Shown one piece after another: positions 16,988-24,740 of a DNA stretch of 64,000 nucleotides. A program made the translations under genes and the position numbers. The notes beneath the pieces are model-generated. The model was given only the letters and a program-made list of their open reading frames with translations, made no database searches and was not told where the DNA came from. The stretch spans positions 79,022 through 143,021 of the forward strand of contig JBNKOE010000022.1 in assembly GCA_050294475.1 (NCBI GenBank). The letters run 5' to 3'. The DNA is from Thalassobellus sp050294475 (GTDB lineage Bacteria > Bacteroidota > Bacteroidia > Flavobacteriales > Flavobacteriaceae). The stretch's first letter is position 1; every line of letters starts with the position of its first letter.

Positions 16988-17794
16988 ATGAAAAAAACAC
17001 CGTTTTTAATTATTGTAATAGCATTTGTTTTTTTAGGATGCAATAATAAACCTAAGGTTATAAAACCATCTACACCTAATAATACTAAAGTTAATCCTTC
17101 TGGAATATTTGATGAATCATCGTCTTCTAATTCAAAAGAAAGTATCGATTTTGATATAACATCCTCTTCTGAATTTCATACGGTAGTTGCAAACGAAATA
17201 CTTCCTACATCAAAATACGTATATATAAATGTTACTGAAGGTGATGAGACTTTTTGGATAGCAACCCGTAGTATGGATGTGAGAGTTGGGGAAACTTATT
17301 ATTATAAAGGCGGTTTGTTAAAAACCAATTTTGAAAGCAAGGAATATAATAGGGTTTTTGATAAAGTGTACTTAATATCTAATTTAATTTCTGCAGCAAA
17401 TCATGGTGTAAATAATGAATCAAAAGATATAACAACTAGTTCGGTAAAACCTCTAAATACGACAAAACAAGATATTGAAATGCATACTCAAAAAATTGTT
17501 AGGCATGAAGGCTCTATTAAAATTTCAGATTTAGTTTCAAACCCCAAAAAGTATGAAGGCAAAACGGTTCAATTAGATGGTGTTTGCACTAAAATAAATC
17601 CTGGAATTATGAATAGAAATTGGATTCATATTAAAGATGGTAGTAAGGATGATTTCGATTTAGTTATAACTTCAGACGCCTATGTTCCAGAAGGCTCAAT
17701 ATTTTCAATAAAAGCATTGGTAGTTCTAAATAAAGATTTTGGAGCTGGGTATAAGTATGATTTAATTTTAGAAAAAGGTATTCTTATAAAATAA
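16988..17794 (+). CDS. Lipoprotein with NrfJ-like and OB-fold domains
   Basis: Predicted lipoprotein of 268 residues (lipobox FLGC at about 15-18) starting 2 nt after the barrel gene. Residues about 55-137 show 'YVYINVTEGDETFWIATR...VRVGETYYY...L..NFESKEYNR.FDKVYLIS', a pattern I associate with NrfJ-related periplasmic proteins. Residues about 178-268 look like an OB-fold ('P.KYEGKTVQLDG.C.K.N..IM.RNWIHIKDG'). Likely an accessory protein of the cytochrome complex. It is the last gene of the cluster; a bidirectional terminator follows. Confidence 0.6.
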   Translation: MKKTPFLIIVIAFVFLGCNNKPKVIKPSTPNNTKVNPSGIFDESSSSNSKESIDFDITSSSEFHTVVANEILPTSKYVYINVTEGDETFWIATRSMDVRVGETYYYKGGLLKTNFESKEYNRVFDKVYLISNLISAANHGVNNESKDITTSSVKPLNTTKQDIEMHTQKIVRHEGSIKISDLVSNPKKYEGKTVQLDGVCTKINPGIMNRNWIHIKDGSKDDFDLVITSDAYVPEGSIFSIKALVVLNKDFGAGYKYDLILEKGILIK

Positions 17795-17818
17795 CTATAA
17801 TAACATTTAGAAGAAGTA

Positions 17819-17859
17819 AAAAGGTGCTTAAGTTGAGGTTTCATATTTAAGCACCTTTT
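17819..17859. terminator. Bidirectional rho-independent terminator
   Basis: Stem AAAAGGTGCTTAA with TTAAGCACCTTTT around a loop of about 15 nt. A/T tracts on both sides serve the cytochrome cluster (+) and the convergent haem-lyase gene (-). Confidence 0.85.
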
Positions 17860-17879
17860 CGTTTTAAAAATTAACCTTT

Positions 17880-20800
17880 TTATGAAACCATTTTATATTT
17901 TCTTTTTTTGATATATGCTAAAATTGTAATAATGATAATGCAGGCAACAACAACATAAACCCAACGAGGTATTGGTACAGGATCTCCAGTAGCGTAGGAG
18001 TGAAGCCCAGACAAATAATAGTTAACACCGTAGTAAGTCATTAAAACGGTTGCTAATCCAAAAATGGTAGATACATTATAAACAAACAATCCTGTTAATT
18101 TTGGTATAATACGCATGTGTAGAATAAAAGCATAAACAAGAATTGTAACCAATGCCCAAGTTTCTTTAGCATCCCAACCCCAATATCTTCCCCAAGATTC
18201 ATTAGCCCAAACCCCTCCTAAGTAAGTACCAATACTAACCATAACCAAGCCGCCAATAAGAGTTAATTCACTTATATATGACATTTCAGTAACTATTCTT
18301 TTAATACGATCTTTATTATTAGTAGTAGTGAAAATAATTAATATTAAGTTGATTAAACCAATAATAGCACCTAGCATTAAAAAGCCATAACTTCCAGCTT
18401 CTAATGATACATGTATTGTTAACCAATACGATTTTAAAACAGGCGCTAAAGGTGTTATTTCAGGATCTAAAAAACTTAGCATTGATACTAAAAGAATGGT
18501 TGCAGCTAAAATCATAGTTGCAGCTAATCCACCAAACGATTTTCTTGTAAAAATAATACCAGCCAAAGTAGTGGTCCAAGCAATGTAAATCATAGATTCA
18601 TAACCATTACTCCAAGGTGCTCGCCCAGAAATATACCAACGTAAGCCTAAACCAATAGTATGCATTATAAAACCAATAATAACCAATGCAAATAATATTT
18701 TATAAACCTTTTTTAGTTTAATGTTTGGTTTAAAAACAGATAAGAATAAGAAAAACAAAAAAGCTAAGCCTAACATAAAATAGCTCGCAGCAAGCCTATT
18801 AAAAATATTGAAATTATTTAAGAATATCTCAGCCTTTATTTTACTTGAAGAAGGCATCACAGCATTACCATTTTTAATTTGGTAGGCTTTAAGTTCGCTT
18901 ATTAAATTATTGGCATCATTATAATCATAAGTATCTATTCCTTTTTTAAGTGCCGATTTATAGGCTTTAAAAAAGTTATTAGCAACATGACTGTTATGAT
19001 TATTGTTTCCATGATTATGATTCGCTATCCAAGTATTATTTTCATCATCACTAGCAGGAATTAATTTTAGTAAACTACCAGAAAAGCACATGCTTAAAAT
19101 ATTAAGGCGTTCATCTATTTTTAATAATTCCTTTTCATAAACACCTCTATCTTTTGGTATCAAATCATAAACGCGTCGCACTTCATTTTGTAATTTATAT
19201 TTTCCTTCTGCATTAAAAAAATCATTGTAGGAAGCATAATTAGAAGTAACGCCTAATTGTTTTAAAATGTCTGGATGCTTTCCTAGTTTTATAAGCTTAG
19301 TAGTATACCAATGAGAACTATTTGCAAATAAGCTAAGTATAATTTGGTCTGCATTTAAGCCCTCAAAAGATTCTTTACGATATATTTTTCGCATAATCTC
19401 TCTAGAAAGTGTGTGAACAGGCTTCATGCGTCCTTTAAAATCTTGCACAACAAGTTTGCTAAAATGATCTGCATGAGTTTTGCTAACGGCACTTGCTTTG
19501 TATGCGTTATTGTTTTCTGATTGCGCAAAAATATTGGAATAAGAAAGAGATAGTAATACTAGTAAAATAAAAGTGCCACTTTTAGCTCTTATTTTCTTTA
19601 TTTTTTGAGTGATATCATAAAATCTCGTTTTTTTACTAAAAAAAGTTAAGAGTAACCCAATGGTTAGCAAGATATAACCTATGTATGAAATTAAAGTACC
19701 CCAGTAATCATGGTTGACACTCAAATAAGTACCTTTTTCATCTTTATCAAACGACGATTGGAAAAAACGATAGCCTCCATAGTTTAAAATGTTATTCATA
19801 AAAATTCTAAAATCTTTTTTTACATCATTTGATTTATCTAATAATACAACTTCGCTCGCATAAGAGGAAGCACTATTGGTTCCAGGATATTTATCCATGA
19901 TGAATTTTTTTAGATATATTGAAAAAGGTAAATTAACTTCTTTGGATCCATAAGCAATAGAAATAGATGTATCATCAAAATTTAAAATTTGTGGTCTTCC
20001 AGACATACCATGGTTTCCGTAAACAATAGTTTCTTGTTTTTTCCCATTTATTGAAACATTTAATTGTAATGCTGTGGTGCTTTCATTTTTCACTTTAACA
20101 TTTTCAGATTGTATGGTAACAGTGGCTTTAGGATTGAATTCTGGAAACACAAAATTATTACCATTATTAGAGTACAAGGCTCTTAATTTTAGTGAATTAT
20201 AATTATTAGAAGGATAAATAGTATCACGCTTTTGGGTAGCCATTACCATTTGTGAATAGGTTATATTGGTTTTAAATGATAAAGAATCACCTTTGTATGA
20301 AATATTAAAAGCATTTTGAATTTCTGTATCATTAAAGTTAAATAAGGTATTTTTTATCCGTTTAGTTTCTCCTTCACTTAAAAAATAATTTTCTCTACCA
20401 TTCATCCCAGAGGTAACAATCTTTAGAGTTGGTTTACCATTTTTATTAGAAGTTAACACTTGATTAGGGTTGGGAATAAAGTTTTTTACTTCAATATCTA
20501 TTAAATCGTCATGTACTAAATAAGATTGGTGCCAATTGTTATTTCCTAAAGAAGCAAACAGTACAGGTTCGTTAAAAACAAATGATTCATTATTTTTATT
20601 TACTTGAAACTTTAAATAACTGTTTGAAGACAGAAAGCTGTTGGAAGCACTATTTTCACGAATGTGCATAACACCTTCAAAACCAAAATAACGAGTAATT
20701 CCAGCTCCAATTAAAATAATGATAATAGCAGAATGAAAAATGAGTAGTGACCATTTTTTTTGTTGAATCATTCTGAACTTAAAAATATTTACAAGAATAG

Positions 20801-20999
20801 AGATTCCAAATAAGATTAATAATAATTCGAACCACCAAGCTTTAAAAATTACTTTTTGTGCAGCGCTTGTACCAAAATCATTTTCTATAAAGGTAGCAAC
20901 GGCAATAAATATTGCAAATAATAAAATATATAAACCAGAAGCTTTAGTATTAAAAAAAGGAGTAGCGTATTTAAATATTATTTTATATAATTTCTTCAT
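17880..20999 (-). CDS. ccsBA: Cytochrome c biogenesis protein, fused ResB-CcsA (CcsBA, System II)
   Basis: Large membrane protein of about 1039 residues that exports haem and attaches it to CxxCH apocytochromes. The N-terminal part (about 1-470) is ResB-like, with four membrane segments and a large periplasmic domain. The middle holds another periplasmic stretch. The C-terminal third is CcsA-like with the tryptophan-rich WWD-type haem site (SWGRYWGWDAKETW near residue 940) and conserved His residues around it. ATG 20999 (MKKLYKII) is preferred over an upstream in-frame ATG at 21035, which adds a poor 12-residue leader. It converges on the 48-haem cluster, an obvious client. Fused lyases such as NrfI accompany NrfJ elsewhere. 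Confidence 0.92.
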   Translation of the reverse strand: MKKLYKIIFKYATPFFNTKASGLYILLFAIFIAVATFIENDFGTSAAQKVIFKAWWFELLLILFGISILVNIFKFRMIQQKKWSLLIFHSAIIIILIGAGITRYFGFEGVMHIRENSASNSFLSSNSYLKFQVNKNNESFVFNEPVLFASLGNNNWHQSYLVHDDLIDIEVKNFIPNPNQVLTSNKNGKPTLKIVTSGMNGRENYFLSEGETKRIKNTLFNFNDTEIQNAFNISYKGDSLSFKTNITYSQMVMATQKRDTIYPSNNYNSLKLRALYSNNGNNFVFPEFNPKATVTIQSENVKVKNESTTALQLNVSINGKKQETIVYGNHGMSGRPQILNFDDTSISIAYGSKEVNLPFSIYLKKFIMDKYPGTNSASSYASEVVLLDKSNDVKKDFRIFMNNILNYGGYRFFQSSFDKDEKGTYLSVNHDYWGTLISYIGYILLTIGLLLTFFSKKTRFYDITQKIKKIRAKSGTFILLVLLSLSYSNIFAQSENNNAYKASAVSKTHADHFSKLVVQDFKGRMKPVHTLSREIMRKIYRKESFEGLNADQIILSLFANSSHWYTTKLIKLGKHPDILKQLGVTSNYASYNDFFNAEGKYKLQNEVRRVYDLIPKDRGVYEKELLKIDERLNILSMCFSGSLLKLIPASDDENNTWIANHNHGNNNHNSHVANNFFKAYKSALKKGIDTYDYNDANNLISELKAYQIKNGNAVMPSSSKIKAEIFLNNFNIFNRLAASYFMLGLAFLFFLFLSVFKPNIKLKKVYKILFALVIIGFIMHTIGLGLRWYISGRAPWSNGYESMIYIAWTTTLAGIIFTRKSFGGLAATMILAATILLVSMLSFLDPEITPLAPVLKSYWLTIHVSLEAGSYGFLMLGAIIGLINLILIIFTTTNNKDRIKRIVTEMSYISELTLIGGLVMVSIGTYLGGVWANESWGRYWGWDAKETWALVTILVYAFILHMRIIPKLTGLFVYNVSTIFGLATVLMTYYGVNYYLSGLHSYATGDPVPIPRWVYVVVACIIIITILAYIKKRKYKMVS

Positions 21000-21231
21000 A
21001 GAATATGATGTTGTTTTTTGAAAGTTCAAGACCATTCATATTTATAAACAACTAAGAGGAAGAAATTACGTTGATAAATGTTATGTTTTTTTTATTTGTC
21101 TTAACTTTATATAAAGAAACAACATAGCCAAAATCTCTTATAAATAAAAAAATATAAAAAAATCGATAAAAAGCTTTTTTTTAACGATTAATTACATAAA
21201 TTTGTACTTTTAAATCCTTTAAATCTAAGAT

Positions 21232-21675
21232 ATGAAAATTAAAATTGTGTTACTTAGTTTTAGCTTTTTTTTGATAGCTGGTATAGGTTTTGCTCAAAAA
21301 AATAAAGCGCCTAAAAGTATTATTTCTAATGTAGCTATAAAAAAATATCACCATAAAGAAGAGCTAGATCGCATGCAAAAAGGTGAATTACTTGTATTGT
21401 ACATGGAACGTATAGAAAGTCTTGTTAAGTTATTACCCTATATTGCTTTTGCTACAAAACCTGGGGTTACAATGACTACTTTAGGAATTCCAAATGATAG
21501 CGATAATAGAAAAGCCCTAGATGAGCAATTTGAGGCTACTCATGATTTTTTAGTAGCCACAGGAGAGTTTGAAAAACGCATATTACCATATTCTGATACA
21601 GATAATTTAGTTGCAGCTATACTGTTTTATGAAGAAACTATGAAATCTTTACATGAGTATAGTGAATTTCATTAG
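21232..21675 (+). CDS. Exported hypothetical protein
   Basis: Protein of 147 residues with a clear signal peptide ending in GIGFAQ. The mature part is mostly helical and carries no motif I recognise. Notable features are HHKEELDRM.KGELL.LY.ERI and a conserved-looking 'KPGVTMTTLGIPND'. It stands alone between the divergent haem-lyase gene and the surface-protein block. TAAATTTG at 21197-21204 is a fair match to the -7 promoter consensus. Confidence 0.6.
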   Translation: MKIKIVLLSFSFFLIAGIGFAQKNKAPKSIISNVAIKKYHHKEELDRMQKGELLVLYMERIESLVKLLPYIAFATKPGVTMTTLGIPNDSDNRKALDEQFEATHDFLVATGEFEKRILPYSDTDNLVAAILFYEETMKSLHEYSEFH

Positions 21676-21825
21676 ATAATTAATTTTTTCTTAAAAAAAG
21701 AGGCTTTACTATAATTATGGTCTTTTTTTTTAATATTAATTGCATTTCAACGCTTGCTATCTATTTGTAATTCAGTGATTTTATGTATTTCATCGAAAAA
21801 ATTGGTATTTCGCGGGTTTTTTTTG

Positions 21826-21833
21826 TATTTTTG
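21826..21833 (+). promoter_or_regulatory. Candidate promoter -7 element (TATTTTTG)
   Basis: Matches TAnnTTTG exactly. An ATTG at 21801-21804 sits 21 nt upstream as a possible -33 element. The start point would fall near 21840, which excludes the in-frame codons before ATG 21890. Confidence 0.5.
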
Positions 21834-21889
21834 ATTAATGTTAAATGTTATAAGTGGTCCAAATCTACTTAAACAAAAAATATTTAGTT

Positions 21890-23224
21890 ATGAAAAATTT
21901 TATTTACACAATGTTGATGTTTCTTTTTGTTGTTGGAAATGTCTTTGCTCAACAAGAAAAAGGTATAATTGGTACCAATAATTGGCTATATAATTGGACA
22001 GAATTTGAACCTGGTCAAAATGATTATGGCGAGCCAACACAAATCTTAGCAGGTAGTATCTCAGAAGATTTAACATTGACTAAAAGAGATACTTATTTGC
22101 TTTTAGGTAATGTTTTTGTAACTAATAATGCAACATTAACCATAGAGCCAGGAACTGTAATAATTGGAGATTATGCTTCTAAAGCATCTTTAACTATTTC
22201 TAAAGGTTCAAAAATAATAGCAGACGGATTAGAAACTGATCCTATTATTTTTACTTCTAACAGAAGTGTTAAAAGAGCTGGAGATTGGGGAGGTATAATT
22301 ATACTTGGTGATGCACCAACTAATAAATTTGGTAATGGATCTGTATCTGCTTTTTATACACAATTAACAAATGATTCTTATGCAAACACAAATTATGGAG
22401 GTGAAAATACTCAAAGTAATTCTGGTGTGTTAAGATATGTAAGAATTGAATATGCTGGTAAACGAATTAAAACAGCTGGATATTTTAGCGGGTTATTATT
22501 AGCAAGTGTGGGCAGTGAAACTGTTTTTGAAAACATTATGATAAGTCATTCTGCTGGAGATTCATTTAAAATTTTAGGAGGTAATGTTAGTTTAAATAAA
22601 GTTGTTTCATATAAAACAAATAGTAACGATTTTAAATTCAATTTAGGTGCGCAATGTAAAATTAATAATTCATTGGCTGTTAGGTCTCCATATATTTCAA
22701 GTAGTGAAGGTTCTAGATGTATGTTGGTCTCATCTTATGATAAAAAAGAATTAGTAGATTTTACCAAAAAGGGAACTTCAGTTGTAGCAACGAATTTAAC
22801 ATTGATAAATGATAGTGATGATTTAAAAGCTGATATAAGCATGGGCTTAGTAAAGGAAGCTATTTATATAGGAGAACATGCATCTCTTGATATGGATAAA
22901 AGTGTTATTTCAGGTTTTAACCCGGCAGTTTTATTTGAAGATAAAATTCAGATTAATCAAGATAATTTAGAAAAAATCAAGTTTGCTAATATGTATTTTA
23001 ACAATTGTAATGGAAATATTTTTGTTGAAAACAATTCTAATAATGAAGATTTAGAAAACTGGTATGGCAATAGCGCTTTTTATAATGTTTACTCTAAAAG
23101 TGATAATTCCGAAACATTTATTGATTTAAAAAATAGAAAAAGACCAGACTTTAGATTGAGTATTAATAAAATAATAGCATCTAAAGATCATTATGTCTCT
23201 GAAGATTTAGGTGTTAATGATTAA
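21890..23224 (+). CDS. Exported protein with right-handed beta-helix-like region
   Basis: Protein of 444 residues. Signal peptide MKNFIYTMLMFLFVVGNVFA; ATG 21890 is chosen because the promoter element at 21826 leaves the earlier codons too close to the start point. The sequence has the pattern common in Bacteroidota exported proteins: 'LLLGNVFVTNNATLTIEPGTVI.GD', 'S.GSKIIADG....PIIFTSN', 'R.GDWGGIIILG'. Repeated hydrophobic strands suggest a right-handed parallel beta-helix. No type IX sorting domain is evident at the C-terminus. It lies upstream of a sorted protein and a PorP/SprF-like gene and may be co-expressed with them. Confidence 0.65.
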   Translation: MKNFIYTMLMFLFVVGNVFAQQEKGIIGTNNWLYNWTEFEPGQNDYGEPTQILAGSISEDLTLTKRDTYLLLGNVFVTNNATLTIEPGTVIIGDYASKASLTISKGSKIIADGLETDPIIFTSNRSVKRAGDWGGIIILGDAPTNKFGNGSVSAFYTQLTNDSYANTNYGGENTQSNSGVLRYVRIEYAGKRIKTAGYFSGLLLASVGSETVFENIMISHSAGDSFKILGGNVSLNKVVSYKTNSNDFKFNLGAQCKINNSLAVRSPYISSSEGSRCMLVSSYDKKELVDFTKKGTSVVATNLTLINDSDDLKADISMGLVKEAIYIGEHASLDMDKSVISGFNPAVLFEDKIQINQDNLEKIKFANMYFNNCNGNIFVENNSNNEDLENWYGNSAFYNVYSKSDNSETFIDLKNRKRPDFRLSINKIIASKDHYVSEDLGVND

Positions 23225-23295
23225 AGGGTATTTTGCTACTTAAAATAGTAATGCTGTTAAAGTATTGTTATTTTATAAAATTAAATTAATATCTA

Positions 23296-24738
23296 ATGAA
23301 GAATTATGTCATTATTAATCTATTTCTTTTTGTTTTTTTATGTTTCTTTCAAAGAATAGAGGCTCAAATAGTTATTGGTACACCAAGTTTAGGTTTTAGT
23401 CAAGCTTGTGCTAGTCCTTCTTTTAATACATATAATGTGTCATTTGTTTTTTCTTCAGAGGAGGCTTCATTAGAAACAACAAATCAATTTATTCTTGAAT
23501 TATCAGATGAAACTGGTAGTTTTTCAAATGCAACTACAATATATACTTCATCGCAAGGAGCTATTACAACATCTCCAGCTAACATAACATTTTCATTTCC
23601 AACAACTATTGCTGGAGAAAGTTATAAACTTAGAATAAAAAGTACAGATCCTGTAGCTACTAGCACTGGTTCTGTTTCGTTTGCAGCTTATTATAAAATT
23701 CAAGATGAACCTTTTACAATTAATAATTTAATTTCTACAGGTGTGTTTTGTTCTGGAGGTAGTTATTTGTTAACTATAGATAATCCAGGAAGTAATTTAA
23801 ATAATTCACCTTTACAATATCCATCACTTACTTTTAATTGGTATAAGGAAACAAGTCCTACTACAGCTATCTTTATTGAAACAAGCCCTACGTTAACTGT
23901 TACAGAACCAGGAACTTATTTTGCTAAAACAAATTATGGTACTTGTACATCAAATTCGTTTTCTAATCGAGTTACTATTAGTGAATCTACTACTGGCGGA
24001 ACGTCTTCAATTAGTTCTAGTTTAGGTAATCCATATTGTTCAAGTCAAGGGGAAACGACATTAAGCGCTATAAATGCGAATGGTTATCAATGGTATAAAG
24101 ATGGTGAAGCTATATCTGGAGCTACTAATCAAACGTATCAAACCAATGAAGCTGGAGAATATTCAGTAGAAATAGATTTAGGAAATTGTAGTACTAGTGC
24201 TTCTATTAATTTAGAAAACACAGATTTTACTAGTAGTATTGATGTATTGGATGTTAATGAGATAAAAGAAAATGAAACTTTAATTGCTACGGTATCAACC
24301 ACAGCAATAGACCCAGAGTTTATTTGGTACTTAAATGATTCGGTAATATCTGGTGCTATTACTAATAGTTATGAAGCGACTCAAACAGGAGACTATAAAG
24401 TTGTTATTACTCAAACCACAGGTTGTATGGCATCTACCGAGTTTCAATTTACTGTAACTACTCCGTTTCCTAATGTTGATAATATTCCTAATTTGATAAG
24501 TCCGAATGGTGACGGTGTAAATGATACATGGATAATTCCTCAAATATATGTAAGCGGATCAAATACGGAAGTTATAATAATGAGTGCACAAGGAGACATT
24601 GTATTAAAAACTACAGATTATCAAAATAACTGGCCATTAAACCAGTTGGATTTTAAAGATGTAAATCCTGTTTATTACTATATAATTACAACAGAAAATA
24701 ATCAAATTAGAAAAGGCTCCATTACGGTCGTTAAATAA
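23296..24738 (+). CDS. Type IX secretion cargo with Ig-like domains and CHU_C tail
   Basis: Exported protein of 480 residues. Signal peptide (about 1-23), beta-sandwich modules with Ig-like signatures ('YQWYKDGEAISGATN.TY..NEAGEYSV', 'FIWYLNDSVISGA...SYEA..TGDYKV'), then a gliding-motility-associated C-terminal domain (type B sorting, TIGR04131/CHU_C) starting at 'PNLISPNGDGVNDTW' and ending 'KGSITVVK'. This tail targets proteins to the type IX secretion system. The next gene, 2 nt downstream, is a PorP/SprF-like protein, the usual partner of CHU_C cargo. Confidence 0.88.
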   Translation: MKNYVIINLFLFVFLCFFQRIEAQIVIGTPSLGFSQACASPSFNTYNVSFVFSSEEASLETTNQFILELSDETGSFSNATTIYTSSQGAITTSPANITFSFPTTIAGESYKLRIKSTDPVATSTGSVSFAAYYKIQDEPFTINNLISTGVFCSGGSYLLTIDNPGSNLNNSPLQYPSLTFNWYKETSPTTAIFIETSPTLTVTEPGTYFAKTNYGTCTSNSFSNRVTISESTTGGTSSISSSLGNPYCSSQGETTLSAINANGYQWYKDGEAISGATNQTYQTNEAGEYSVEIDLGNCSTSASINLENTDFTSSIDVLDVNEIKENETLIATVSTTAIDPEFIWYLNDSVISGAITNSYEATQTGDYKVVITQTTGCMASTEFQFTVTTPFPNVDNIPNLISPNGDGVNDTWIIPQIYVSGSNTEVIIMSAQGDIVLKTTDYQNNWPLNQLDFKDVNPVYYYIITTENNQIRKGSITVVK

Positions 24739-24740
24739 AA

